Assembly: GCA_023392125.1 (NCBI GenBank)
Contig: JAEVZS010000033.1
Location: forward strand, 124,001-188,000
From: Bacteroidota bacterium
GTDB lineage: Bacteria; Bacteroidota; Bacteroidia; Cytophagales; Cytophagaceae
DNA: 64,000 nucleotides
Direction of reading: 5' to 3'
This document shows, one piece after another, positions 18,287 through 27,241 of this stretch (positions are counted from its first letter, which is position 1; each line of letters starts with the position of its first letter). The translations under genes and the position numbers were made by a program. Under the pieces are notes generated by a model. That model worked only from the letters and a program-made list of their open reading frames with translations, ran no database searches and was not told the DNA's origin.

Positions 18287-19504
18287 TCAATAGTAGCGTT
18301 TGTGTGGTTTTCTCGATCTCCCATACAACATTACGACTGATCGCAATAAGATAAGCACTATTAGTGGCAATGTCGCTGTGTGTATAAGCTGTATACCAGC
18401 CATTCGGACTAGTATCGCGGCAAAACAACCAATTATGGTGATCATCAGATAATAACGGCATAAGGACGAATAGCGAATCTTTTTAAGTACCAAAGCAAAC
18501 AGGACATGAGTAGGTAATGCCCAGAGAAGATTGTAATTCCATACAGTAGCCGTATGATCTGTGCCAAACCAGAGAAAGGTAAGAAGACATCCGGTAAGAC
18601 CGACAATCAGAAACAGGATTCTGTCCAGCCATGACCAGTAATGATCATTCCTGAGCCCAAATAGAGTACATACAACTCCTATCCCCAATAAAATCAGGGT
18701 CAAACTCAGCGGGTCAGTAATTGAGATGCTTGCAGCATCAGATACAGCGGTACTCGTAAACAGGAAAGAGCTCTCCTTTACGAGCGGCTTAAGTGTATCA
18801 CCATGACGAATGCCCGATACAGCAATCAGATCTTTTAATTTGTCCGGGAGATAGGCATATTCCACATATCGGGCTTTGCGGTCAGTAGGACTTCCCAAGC
18901 CAAGATCAATTCCAAAATCGGACCAGGGCATGCCGGTAAGATAAGGATCCGTAAGCTGCCGAAAGGAACTGTCTGAGATCTCCTGAACTGTCGAAGGATA
19001 TATCAGCCTTGTTTGCAGTACATCCTCAAGTATATCCAGCTCCCGGGTGGAGCAGTTGTCAAAAAAGAAATCATATAGATAAAAGCGGTTTTCTTCTTTA
19101 TAATTTTCTTTCAGATACTCAAATACGGCATTGCGGTCTTTTGTCGACAGATTCAGTACCTGCTCGTATACAGACCGGTTTTCGTATACATAATCCTCAA
19201 GAAAATCCTCAAAATGAGCTACGGAAAGAAAATATTTTAATTTGCCCCGGACAAATTTGGAATAAAACTCAGGATCACTGAAATCAAATGTCCCATAATT
19301 GAAAACCAGGTCCATTTCGTTTTGCGGATCATATACACGGACTGCTGAATGACCGAATGTGGAGTAGAGCTCATCGCCGGAACCACAGGTAATAAAGCTG
19401 ATCTTACTGCTGTCTGACAATGTGGGATTGCCGGAATACGTAATTAAGGGGAAAAGCAGTATCGCCGATACTGCAAGAAAAGTAATGTAATGCTTGATTT
19501 TCAT
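18287..19504 (-). CDS. Lnb N-terminal (DUF4105) periplasmic domain membrane protein
   Basis: 405 aa. A signal/anchor helix is followed by a periplasmic DUF4105/Lnb_N domain of NlpC/P60-like type with the conserved pair H52 (STFGHSAVRVYD) and C151 (FFDNCSTRELDILE). The C-terminal third has several TM helices (LSLTLILLGIGVVC, ILFLIVGLTGCLLTFLWFG, LLWALPTHVLFALVL). Related Bacteroidota proteins include Lnb, a lipoprotein N-acyltransferase acting where Lnt is absent. Acyl transfer to lipoproteins is therefore plausible, but only the domain is certain. Confidence 0.85.
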   Translation of the reverse strand: MKIKHYITFLAVSAILLFPLITYSGNPTLSDSSKISFITCGSGDELYSTFGHSAVRVYDPQNEMDLVFNYGTFDFSDPEFYSKFVRGKLKYFLSVAHFEDFLEDYVYENRSVYEQVLNLSTKDRNAVFEYLKENYKEENRFYLYDFFFDNCSTRELDILEDVLQTRLIYPSTVQEISDSSFRQLTDPYLTGMPWSDFGIDLGLGSPTDRKARYVEYAYLPDKLKDLIAVSGIRHGDTLKPLVKESSFLFTSTAVSDAASISITDPLSLTLILLGIGVVCTLFGLRNDHYWSWLDRILFLIVGLTGCLLTFLWFGTDHTATVWNYNLLWALPTHVLFALVLKKIRYSSLCRYYLMITIIGCFAAILVRMAGIQLIHTATLPLIVLILLRSVVMLYGRSRKPHKRYY

Positions 19505-19705
19505 TTCCGAAGGTTATTGAAAATTTAGTATTGATAGTGAGTCAGACTGATTAAAAACGCTTGTTAAGTACAGGGAATTCATCGACTCAGAACGTTTTTT
19601 GTAAAAAAGCCGCTGCAATTTACTATTTCCCCGATTTTTATCAGAATAGCATCTATCTTTCTTGTAAATTTGAGAATTCGCAACAATACGATCACATACT
19701 AACCG

Positions 19706-22630
19706 ATGCTTGCAAAATTAGAAGAATTGAAAAAGTCTCTGGAAGGAGATTTGTTTACCGATGAGATGTACCGGCGGTTATATGCTACTGATGCTTCCGA
19801 TTTCAGGGAGGTGCCACTGGCAGTAGCCAGACCCAGATCAGCTGAGGATATTATGAAACTGGTACAGTTTGCCCGTTCGCATAAAACATCACTGATTCCC
19901 CGCACTGCGGGAACATCTCTTGGTGGGCAGGTTGTAGGCAAGGGTATCATAGTCGATGTATCCAAATACATGACATCCATTCTGGAAGTAAATAAGGAGG
20001 AAAAATGGGTACGTCTGCAACCGGGCGTGGTACTGGACGAGCTGAATATGCATCTTAAGCCCTTCGGGCTCTTCTTTGGACCGGAGACAAGTACCTCCAC
20101 ACGTTGTATGCTTGGTGGTATGGTGGGTAATAACTCCTGCGGAGCACATTCTATTTTGTATGGCACCACCAGAGATCATGTACTGGAGCTGAAAACCATA
20201 ATGGCAGATGGCAATGAAGTCCTATTTAAGGAAGTTGATGCGACAACGTTTGAAGAAAAAAAACAGCTTCAGACGCTGGAAGGAGAAGTCTATCGTTTTA
20301 TAGATCAGACGTTATCAAATCCGGAAATACAGAGGGAAATACGCGATCAGTTTCCCAAACCGGAAATACGGCGCAGAAATACCGGCTATGCCATCGATGA
20401 ATTGCTTGAGACCAGCAAATACACAGCCGGAAAACCCATGTTTAATTTTTGTAAGCTGCTGGCTGGTTCTGAGGGTACGCTGGCATTTACTACTGAAATA
20501 AAATTAAATCTGGTAGATCTGCCTCCTGTTATTGAGGGAGTCGTGGCGATTCATCTGGATACAGTCGAACAAGCCTGTCAGGCAACAGTTGAAGCGCTTA
20601 AGTTTAAGCCAGGAGCTATTGAATTGCTGGATGATAAAATCCTGGAATGCACCAAGACTAATATTGAACAAAAAAAGAATCGTTTTTTCATACAGGGAGA
20701 TCCCGGAGCTGTAATCGTAGTAGAATTTGCCCGGGACAGCCGGGAGGAAATCGAACAGATTGCGGCGTCATTGGAAGCCCACTTGCGGAGCATGAATCTT
20801 GGCTTTCATTTTCCGGTGATTTATGGCGCAGATGTAAAAAAAATCTGGGCACTTCGCAAAGCCGGTCTTGGATTGCTGGCCAATGTGCCGGGAGACCCGG
20901 ATACAAAAGCTGTAGCCTGTATCGAAGATACTGCGGTCAGTGTCTACGATCAGCTGGAGTATACCAAAGGGTTTAAGGCGATTTTGAAAAAATACGACAA
21001 AGACGCAGTTTTTTATGCGCATATTGGTGATGGAGAAATGCATCTGCGTCCTTTGCTCAATCTCAAAGATCCGGCAGACAGAGAGCTGTATTATAAAATT
21101 ACCAGTGATGTAGCGGATCTTATCAAGCAGTTTAGAGGATCGCTCAGCGGTGAACATGGAGATGGACGGGTACGTGGTATGTTCCTCTCCAAGATGGTGG
21201 GAGAAAAAAACTATAAGATACTCTGCGATCTCAAGAATGCCTGGGATCCTGAAAATATCTTTAACCCCAACAAAATCGTTCATGCGCCAAAAATGAATGA
21301 AAGCCTGCGTTACGAGTCAGGGCAGAAAACCAGAAGTTTCGATACAGTATTTGATTTCGCGGAGACCGGTGGGATCTTGCGTATGGCTGAAAAATGCAAC
21401 GGTTCCGGAGATTGTCGCAAGTCACACAAGATCGGCGGAACAATGTGTCCGAGCTATATGGCTACCCGTAACGAAAAGGATACTACCCGCGCCAGAGCCA
21501 ATATCCTGAGAGAGTTTCTGACCCGTTCAGAAAAAACGAATGCGTTTAATCATAAAGAGATTTATGATGTGATGGATCTTTGCCTGTCTTGCAAAGGCTG
21601 TAAATCAGAATGTCCGAGCAATGTGGATGTAGCTACGCTCAAAGCAGAGTTTTTGCAGAATTACTATGATGCCAACGGAGTACCTTTCCGTTCATGGATG
21701 ATCGCCAATATTTCCAGGATCAATGCCCTTAATACCTACTGGCCATGGCTGGCCAATTTTGTTCAGAACAATGCATTGACCGGCTCTGTTCTCAAAAGGA
21801 TATTGGGCATGTCTACCAAGAGACCTTTGCCTGCGCTCTCTCCGGTGACTCTGCGTCGTTGGGCAAAGAAAAATCTGAAATCCCTGCAGCCTGCCAGTCC
21901 GATATCCAAGGTATATCTTTTCTGTGATGAGTATACCAATTACAATGAAACCTATCTGGGTATTACCGCAATAAAACTGCTTACCGGACTTGGTTACCAG
22001 GTAGAGCTTCCCCTGCATTTGGAAAGTGGCCGTACCTATCTGTCCAAAGGGCTGGTGCGCCAGGCCAAAAAAATCGCAGAGAAAAATGTTGCTGCGCTCA
22101 AAGATATTATTACTCCCGGCACTCCGTTGCTGGGTATCGAACCTTCGGCGATATTGTCCTTCAGGGATGAATATCCGCCACTGGTTTCTGACAAGGAAGC
22201 TGCCCGTAAGATTGCTTCCTGTGCTTTTATGGTCGATGAGTTTTTATCATCAGAATTTGAAAAAGGCAGAATCTCTGCTGATCGTTTCACCGATGTGCCG
22301 AAGACTGTTAAACTACACGGGCACTGCCATCAGAAGGCGCTTTCTTCCGTAGCGTTTAGCCAGAAAATGCTGTCCATACCTGCTAACTATAAGGTAGAAG
22401 TGATTCCGAGCGGTTGCTGCGGAATGGCCGGATCCTTTGGTTATGAAAAGGAGCATTACGATGTATCCATGCAGGTTGGAGAGCTGGTGTTATTTCCGGC
22501 TGTGCGCAGCGCTTCTGAAGAGACGCTGATTGCGGCTCCCGGTACCAGCTGCCGTCATCAGATTCATGATGGTACAGGCAAGACAGCCCGTCATACAATT
22601 GAAATATTGTATGAGGCCATGATCCAATAG
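19706..22630 (+). CDS. FAD- and Fe-S-binding D-2-hydroxyacid (D-lactate type) dehydrogenase
   Basis: 974-aa fusion of a GlcD-like flavoprotein with a GlcF/CCG Fe-S module, as in YdiJ and D-lactate or D-2-hydroxyglutarate dehydrogenases. The FAD_binding_4 domain is N-terminal (VARPRSAEDIMKLVQFAR, IPRTAGTSLGGQVVGKGIIVDVS). Next is FAD-oxidase_C to about residue 530. Then come cysteine clusters near 560 (CNGSGDC...MCPSYMATR) and near 625 (CLSCKGCKSECPSN), and a CCG domain (GHCHQKAL, PSGCCGMAGSFGYE near 900). It probably oxidises a D-2-hydroxyacid and passes electrons to the membrane quinone pool. The substrate is not certain. Confidence 0.9.
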   Translation: MLAKLEELKKSLEGDLFTDEMYRRLYATDASDFREVPLAVARPRSAEDIMKLVQFARSHKTSLIPRTAGTSLGGQVVGKGIIVDVSKYMTSILEVNKEEKWVRLQPGVVLDELNMHLKPFGLFFGPETSTSTRCMLGGMVGNNSCGAHSILYGTTRDHVLELKTIMADGNEVLFKEVDATTFEEKKQLQTLEGEVYRFIDQTLSNPEIQREIRDQFPKPEIRRRNTGYAIDELLETSKYTAGKPMFNFCKLLAGSEGTLAFTTEIKLNLVDLPPVIEGVVAIHLDTVEQACQATVEALKFKPGAIELLDDKILECTKTNIEQKKNRFFIQGDPGAVIVVEFARDSREEIEQIAASLEAHLRSMNLGFHFPVIYGADVKKIWALRKAGLGLLANVPGDPDTKAVACIEDTAVSVYDQLEYTKGFKAILKKYDKDAVFYAHIGDGEMHLRPLLNLKDPADRELYYKITSDVADLIKQFRGSLSGEHGDGRVRGMFLSKMVGEKNYKILCDLKNAWDPENIFNPNKIVHAPKMNESLRYESGQKTRSFDTVFDFAETGGILRMAEKCNGSGDCRKSHKIGGTMCPSYMATRNEKDTTRARANILREFLTRSEKTNAFNHKEIYDVMDLCLSCKGCKSECPSNVDVATLKAEFLQNYYDANGVPFRSWMIANISRINALNTYWPWLANFVQNNALTGSVLKRILGMSTKRPLPALSPVTLRRWAKKNLKSLQPASPISKVYLFCDEYTNYNETYLGITAIKLLTGLGYQVELPLHLESGRTYLSKGLVRQAKKIAEKNVAALKDIITPGTPLLGIEPSAILSFRDEYPPLVSDKEAARKIASCAFMVDEFLSSEFEKGRISADRFTDVPKTVKLHGHCHQKALSSVAFSQKMLSIPANYKVEVIPSGCCGMAGSFGYEKEHYDVSMQVGELVLFPAVRSASEETLIAAPGTSCRHQIHDGTGKTARHTIEILYEAMIQ

Positions 22631-22657
22631 AGAAGAAATCTCTTTCTGTAAGTTCGA

Positions 22658-22700
22658 ATCAGGTATACAAATACTTAAAAGAAGGAATTGTATGCCTGAT
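22658..22700. terminator. Hairpin after FAD/Fe-S dehydrogenase gene
   Basis: A 13-bp stem with one wobble pair (ATCAGGTATACAA at 22658-22670, TTGTATGCCTGAT at 22688-22700) with a 17-nt loop and a short T-run after it (GATTTTTGAG). It lies between the convergent dehydrogenase and acyltransferase-lectin genes and is likely a terminator. Confidence 0.5.
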
Positions 22701-22760
22701 GATTTTTGAGGAAGCAGAGGTCAAAAACTGCAATTTTGAAAGAAATGCGCAGTTTTTACT

Positions 22761-24215
22761 TTATTCTTTCAATAGCTGTCCGTTGGACCATATCGCTTTT
22801 TCTTCCAGATAAATTGTCAGTTTTCCATCATCCTCCAGAATTACTCTGGATTGTTTATCACTAATGGTATGGGACGCCCAGTAAGGGACGTTGTTATTAT
22901 CATATAATACAAGATTTGCGTCTTCCTGAAAAATGCATTTCTTAATCAATCCATTAGCCGTATTTGATCCCCAAACGACTTCTCCTTTTATATCATATAT
23001 AACAAGATTGCCGTCTTCCTGAAGAACTAGTTTATACATTCTGTTACTAGATATTAAATAATCATAAATAAATAGTGTTTCATTTTTCTCCAGTGTGTTT
23101 TTTGTGGTACAAGAGGTAATAAAGAATGTAAACAATATCAATATAATAAAGCTAGCTAATTTTGATGTTGAGAAAGTAAAGAGCTTGTAAGTAGATATTT
23201 TTTTTATGTTCTCAATGATTATTACAGGGATTACTAATCCTCCAATCTGGTATATAAACCATATATTGCTGGCGTTGGGAGCATTATATATTCCCAACAA
23301 ATCACCCCAGTATGCCATTCCAAGAATTACCAGAATACCTTTGATTATTGTAAAAATTGTTAGATGCCATATCATTATATGAAATGAGTTTTGCCCTATT
23401 TTCAGAATAAATGAATCGTCTTTAATATAATCTTTGATATAGTATGCCAGAATATATACCATGATCAATATCAATGATGAAGAAAGTAATGGAACCCAAA
23501 CATAATTATTATGGACATTACCCCATACCATTGAAAATTCAGTATTACCACCATAGGTTCCTAGAATATTAATTGTTAGAAACATAAGTATAACGAATGG
23601 AAATCTGACGATATATGGTATGATGATGCTCTCGTAAAGAGAAAACATGCGCCCGAGCATCATATAAAAAATTGCCATACTTGTTCTCACAAGAATTAGG
23701 TCGAATCCCTGCAACCCTTCAAGTCCTAATGTCATAGAATATAAACTAAGGAATAGGGAAAAAAGAAAATAAAACCAGTTTAGAGCAGTAGTGGATTTCC
23801 AAATGAGTAATTGAAGTACGACATTTGCTAAAAAAAGTTGAATCAAAAACCAGCCAGGAATGAAGAGACCATATTGATGTCCATCTATAAAAGGTCTGAC
23901 AAAAAAAGAAAATAAAAAATCTTCCCTAACAGTGTTAAGGAAGAAATAACCGGTCAATAGATCTATAAGACTAAAGACTAAATTATAAATGAAGTACAAT
24001 AATAACTGATTTTTTACCTTGTATAATATCCATTTCTTTTTGTCTTTCAATGTTGTGCGCACTTTAAAGAAGTATCCTGAAATAAAAAAGAAGAGAGGGA
24101 TGTGGAATGTATATGGCTTGTAAAAAATAAAATCAGATGGAACGTAATTGTGCCCCATTACTACCATTACGATGCCAATGAATAACATGACATCAAAGTG
24201 TTTATTACGTTGCAT
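22761..24215 (-). CDS. Acyltransferase family 3 membrane protein fused to a bulb-type lectin domain
   Basis: 484 aa. Residues 1 to about 350 are an Acyl_transf_3/OafA-type integral membrane acyltransferase with about ten TM helices. The catalytic-type histidine is in VVMGHNYVP (H22), and the family motif FHIPLFFFISGYFF follows. Another hydrophobic helix ends in a lipobox-like FFITSC (C369). Residues about 385-480 hold three bulb-lectin (mannose-binding monocot lectin) repeats, with LQEDGNLVIYD and FQEDANLVLYD matching the QxDxNxVxY sugar-binding motif and a third degenerate one. The gene is visibly more AT-rich than its neighbours, suggesting transfer. It may acylate a cell-surface glycan that the lectin recognises (inference). 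Confidence 0.8.
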   Translation of the reverse strand: MQRNKHFDVMLFIGIVMVVMGHNYVPSDFIFYKPYTFHIPLFFFISGYFFKVRTTLKDKKKWILYKVKNQLLLYFIYNLVFSLIDLLTGYFFLNTVREDFLFSFFVRPFIDGHQYGLFIPGWFLIQLFLANVVLQLLIWKSTTALNWFYFLFSLFLSLYSMTLGLEGLQGFDLILVRTSMAIFYMMLGRMFSLYESIIIPYIVRFPFVILMFLTINILGTYGGNTEFSMVWGNVHNNYVWVPLLSSSLILIMVYILAYYIKDYIKDDSFILKIGQNSFHIMIWHLTIFTIIKGILVILGMAYWGDLLGIYNAPNASNIWFIYQIGGLVIPVIIIENIKKISTYKLFTFSTSKLASFIILILFTFFITSCTTKNTLEKNETLFIYDYLISSNRMYKLVLQEDGNLVIYDIKGEVVWGSNTANGLIKKCIFQEDANLVLYDNNNVPYWASHTISDKQSRVILEDDGKLTIYLEEKAIWSNGQLLKE

Positions 24216-24497
24216 ATGTTGTTTAAGGTGGAATAAGAATGATTAAACGCGCAAATTAATTATTTCTATTTAGAATATAAAAATATCAGGCGAATGGGCT
24301 TAACATCATTGGGTTGATGGATTAACTTATAACAAAAATGAATATATTGTTGTGTTAAACGCCATGTTATACAATGATCTAGTAATATCTTTTCAAGCAA
24401 ATTTCTATCGGAATAATGGATATTAGACAATCATTTTTTGTCCAGTGCAATACCCTTAGTTTAGTTCCACAGTGTGAAATTTCAATCGTTAGGAGTA
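24216..24497. other. AT-rich intergenic region
   Basis: 282 bp of AT-rich DNA between the acyltransferase-lectin gene and the alpha-CTD-like gene, both on the minus strand. I see no ORF, no convincing promoter consensus and no strong terminator. Together with the AT-rich gene next to it, it may belong to one acquired segment. Confidence 0.4.
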
Positions 24498-24794
24498 CTA
24501 TCCGTTTCTGAAACTAAGTCCGGTAGCTGCCAGTTCTTTTTCAAGTACCGGTATTGAAGCAGGACCAATGCCATGCAGGGCAAGCACTTCCTTTTTGGAC
24601 CATGTGGCAAGTTGTTGCAGGTTCAGAATATTTTCATGTTCCAGAGCTTGTCTTGCCGGAACGCTGAGTTTGGAAAGGAAGCCGGAGTCCGGAGCTCGTT
24701 CGCGTTCACAGTCCGGGCAAGAGGGGCAGTCCGAAGATTTGTAGTACCGGTGCCCTTTTTCACATACACGTAGCGTTTTTTGAGTGCTCATCAT
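24498..24794 (-). CDS. RNA polymerase alpha C-terminal-domain-like small protein
   Basis: 98 aa. Residues 1-40 contain a Cys/His-rich stretch (CEKGHRYYKSSDCPSCPDCE) that looks like a zinc ribbon. Residues about 45-95 (LSVPARQALEHENILNLQQL, SKKEVLALHGIGPASIPVLE) match the alpha-CTD helix-hairpin-helix fold (PF03118), which in RNA polymerase contacts DNA UP elements and regulators. No other part of RpoA is present. It follows the DUF1801 gene with a 4-bp gap, so they form an operon. The role is unknown; nucleic-acid or protein binding is a fair guess. Confidence 0.75.
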   Translation of the reverse strand: MMSTQKTLRVCEKGHRYYKSSDCPSCPDCERERAPDSGFLSKLSVPARQALEHENILNLQQLATWSKKEVLALHGIGPASIPVLEKELAATGLSFRNG

Positions 24795-24798
24795 TGGA

Positions 24799-25188
24799 TT
24801 ATTTTAATCGTTCGAGTATTCCCTTTCGTTTGATAAGATTCTTATAATCCCACTGAATTTCCCGTGCTTTCTTAAGCCAGCGATGCAGATCCTCCCTGTT
24901 GATCTGATCAGGGGAAATATAGCGAGCTTCGGCAGCTTTAAATTTGCCTTCTTTTTGCAAATCTTCTTCTTCGAAAGACTGGCCGCTCCAGAAAAGCAGG
25001 CGTATGCAGCCTTTTAGTTTGCTGTATCCGACTATAGGGTTTCCTTCCAGAAACCATACAGGATGGGCATGCCATATTTTGTGTTCTGCATCGGGCAGGC
25101 AATTGCTGATCTCATATGCCAATATATCACATATGTCTTTTTCTACGCCTGATCGCAAATCATTGTAGTCCTGGATAGCAGAGTTCAT
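24799..25188 (-). CDS. DUF1801 domain protein
   Basis: 129 aa matching the DUF1801 (YdhG-like) pattern: IWHAHPVWFLEGNPIVGYSKLKGCIRLLFWSG near residues 38-69 and RWLKKAREIQWDYKNLIKRKG at the C-terminus. The fold is small alpha/beta and the function is unknown. It is the first gene of a two-gene unit with the alpha-CTD-like protein. Confidence 0.8.
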   Translation of the reverse strand: MNSAIQDYNDLRSGVEKDICDILAYEISNCLPDAEHKIWHAHPVWFLEGNPIVGYSKLKGCIRLLFWSGQSFEEEDLQKEGKFKAAEARYISPDQINREDLHRWLKKAREIQWDYKNLIKRKGILERLK

Positions 25189-25290
25189 GGCTGTAGCTTT
25201 TTTTAAGTGTTTCTGATCTCATTCAGTTATATGAGCTGTATAATGATCTGATATGCGAAGTTAAAATGAAAACGTAATTTGAAGGGATGT

Positions 25291-25325
25291 AAATAGGACA
25301 ATTTGCAGGGTAAAATAGGACAATT
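25291..25325. repeat. Pair of 13-bp direct repeats
   Basis: AAATAGGACAATT occurs at 25291-25303 and again at 25313-25325, a 22-bp period (two helical turns). Tandem sub-repeats of this sort are known at the ends of IS21-family elements and at operators. No transposase is nearby, so it may be a solitary insertion-sequence end or a regulator site upstream of the DUF1801 gene. Confidence 0.4.
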
Positions 25326-25341
25326 CCCTCGTTACAAAAAC

Positions 25342-25367
25342 AAAAACCCCGGATATCCGGGGTTTTT
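25342..25367 (-). terminator. Intrinsic terminator of peroxiredoxin gene
   Basis: A perfect 26-bp palindrome: CCCCGGAT flanked by A5 and pairing with ATCCGGGG-T5. It lies 6 bp after the peroxiredoxin stop and is symmetric enough to work in both directions. Confidence 0.88.
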
Positions 25368-25373
25368 GACAGA

Positions 25374-26012
25374 TTACTTATTAGGCTGCGGAGTGGTGCG
25401 CAGATAGGGTTTTATTTCTTTGTGACCCTTCGGGAACTTGGCAGGAATATCTTCATTCTTTATTGCCGGAGCGATTACTACATCCTCACCGTCTTTCCAG
25501 TTGGCCGGAGTTGCCACTGAGTATTTGGCAGTCAGCTGCAGAGAGTCGATAACCCTTAGTATTTCATCAAAATTTCTTCCGGTAGAAGCCGGATAAGTAA
25601 GCGTAAGCTTAACCTTTTTATCTGGTCCTATGATAAAAACCGAACGTACAGTAAAGGTTTCATTGGCATTTGGGTGGATCATATCATAGAGAGTAGCCAC
25701 TTTACGGTCAGAATCCGCGATAATCGGGTAGTCCACATTGCAGCTTTGTGTTTCATTGATATCTTTTATCCACCCTTTATGAGAATCAAGAGGGTCTACA
25801 CTTACCGCGATTACTTTTGTATCACGTTTGATAAATTCATTTTTATAGCGGGAAACCATGCCCAGCTCTGTAGTACACACAGGTGTAAAGTCAGCAGGGT
25901 GCGAAAATAATACACACCATTTATCTCCAATCCATTCGTGAAAACTGATCGAGCCTTCTGTGGTTTCTGCGGTAAAATCGGGAGCCACATCTCCGAGTCT
26001 TAGTGTTGCCAT
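25374..26012 (-). CDS. 1-Cys peroxiredoxin (Prx6 type)
   Basis: Reduces hydrogen peroxide and organic peroxides in the cytosol. The ATG at 26012 (MATLRLGDVAPDFTAETTEG) is the family start and gives 212 aa; the open frame extends 19 codons further upstream without support. The peroxidatic cysteine is C46 in PADFTPVCTTELG. The long C-terminal part (WKDGEDVVIAPAIKNEDI) marks the Prx6 subgroup. It is divergent from the OsmC gene; both are peroxide-defence proteins, and the shared 141-bp spacer may be under one control. Confidence 0.95.
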   Translation of the reverse strand: MATLRLGDVAPDFTAETTEGSISFHEWIGDKWCVLFSHPADFTPVCTTELGMVSRYKNEFIKRDTKVIAVSVDPLDSHKGWIKDINETQSCNVDYPIIADSDRKVATLYDMIHPNANETFTVRSVFIIGPDKKVKLTLTYPASTGRNFDEILRVIDSLQLTAKYSVATPANWKDGEDVVIAPAIKNEDIPAKFPKGHKEIKPYLRTTPQPNK

Positions 26013-26153
26013 AATTTTGTAATTATAGTGTTGAAGATTATAGATAGAATTCAAGGTACTCCTAAACAAAATCCGTTCCGTTCTTGTTTGGGAAATACAT
26101 TTACAATATATGGAATCAGATTTGAATTTTTCATTTAACTAAACGGAATAGTT

Positions 26154-26591
26154 ATGATTCAGAAAAAAGCGGACGCTGTCTGGAAAGGAAATCTCAAGGA
26201 AGGCGAAGGAAAATTTTCGCTCGAGAGCGGAATTGTCAAAGAAGCTTCGTATAGTTTTGCTACCCGTTTCGGGGAGAGTAAGGGTTCTAACCCGGAAGAA
26301 CTGATTGCTGCCGCTCATGCATCCTGCTTTTCTATGGCTCTCGCCAATGCGCTAAGCTCTGATGGGTTTAAGGTTAAAAAAATACATACCAGCGATAAGG
26401 TTCTTCTTGAGAAATCAAGCGATGGATTTACTATAACCCGGATCGAGGTCAATGTAGATGCTGATGTGGAGCGGATGGATCCGGCCATCTTTCAGAAACA
26501 TGTAGATGAAGTCAAAAAGAACTGTCCGGTAGCTAAAGCCCTCAAAGGAGTTGATTTTAAAGTAAAGGCACAACTCAGGCAAGAGGCATAG
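26154..26591 (+). CDS. OsmC family thiol peroxidase
   Basis: 145-aa OsmC/Ohr-type peroxidase that reduces organic hydroperoxides as a dimer. The two redox cysteines are visible: C58 in AAAHASCFSMALANAL and C124 in KKNCPVAKALKGV. The N-terminal strand DAVWKGNLKEGEGKF is typical. It lies head-to-head with the 1-Cys peroxiredoxin, suggesting a shared role in peroxide stress. Confidence 0.95.
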   Translation: MIQKKADAVWKGNLKEGEGKFSLESGIVKEASYSFATRFGESKGSNPEELIAAAHASCFSMALANALSSDGFKVKKIHTSDKVLLEKSSDGFTITRIEVNVDADVERMDPAIFQKHVDEVKKNCPVAKALKGVDFKVKAQLRQEA

Positions 26592-26624
26592 AATAGAAAA
26601 AAATTACAATCTGGGTTTTAAAAA

Positions 26625-26650
26625 GAGCTGTCCTGCCGGACGGCTTTTTT
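26625..26650 (+). terminator. Intrinsic terminator after OsmC gene
   Basis: A GC-rich stem AGCTGTCC/GGACGGCT with one G-U pair and loop TGCC, followed by T7. Confidence 0.8.
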
Positions 26651-26755
26651 TGTTTGGCCGATTAGTACGGTTCTCAGTTATGGGAGTGAACTTTGCTGTT
26701 GCTCATATATGTTTTTTTAGTAGGACAAGATATTTAGATAAGAAAGGAAGAGGAG

Positions 26756-27241
26756 ATGGCAATAAAAGAGGAAGATATTATCAGGTTGATTGATATCCGG
26801 GATTCTATCCGGGAAATCGTAGGGTATACAGAATTCTCCAGTCAGACCGAATTTTCCAGGCAGGAACAGGTGCAGGAAGCAGTTTTCGCGCAACTGGCGC
26901 AAATAGGCGGAGCAGCGGCATTACTTACCGATGAGTTTAAGGACAACCATGGAGATTTTGACTGGGATGTGCTCAAAGGACTGCAATATGCCGGTATGGA
27001 TCACTACCTGGAACTGGACAGGAATCCAATCTGGCATTTTGTATACGAAGATTTGCCGCGATTTGGCGATCAGCTGGCTGATTTGATTATGGTATATGAA
27101 GATGATGAAGATATCAAAGGCTACAGTCTCAATGCAGAAGATGAGAGAGACCTTCGGGAGCGATACAAAAGACGGGTAGCTGCCGTAGACAGGAGAGACG
27201 AGTACAATATTCGTACACACGATGATACCAAAAGCCGGTAA
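26756..27241 (+). CDS. HepT-like (DUF86, HEPN fold) protein with altered active site
   Basis: 161 aa. Residues 8-112 follow the DUF86/HepT pattern: RDSIREIVGYTEFSSQ, then QEAVFAQLAQIGGAAALLTDEFK, then a WDVLKGLQYAGMDHYLELD segment and EDLPRFGDQLADLI. In HepT toxins the central segment reads GMRNxLxHxYxxxD, carrying the R-x4-6-H ribonuclease motif. Here the arginine, asparagine and histidine positions are Q, Y and D, so RNase activity is probably lost. No MntA-type nucleotidyltransferase antitoxin lies next to it. The 45-residue charged tail is extra. Role unknown. Confidence 0.6.
   Translation: MAIKEEDIIRLIDIRDSIREIVGYTEFSSQTEFSRQEQVQEAVFAQLAQIGGAAALLTDEFKDNHGDFDWDVLKGLQYAGMDHYLELDRNPIWHFVYEDLPRFGDQLADLIMVYEDDEDIKGYSLNAEDERDLRERYKRRVAAVDRRDEYNIRTHDDTKSR

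Noticed and set aside
19561..19764. 67-codon plus-strand frame before the FAD/Fe-S dehydrogenase
   Set aside because: No recognisable features, overlaps the real gene start at 19706.
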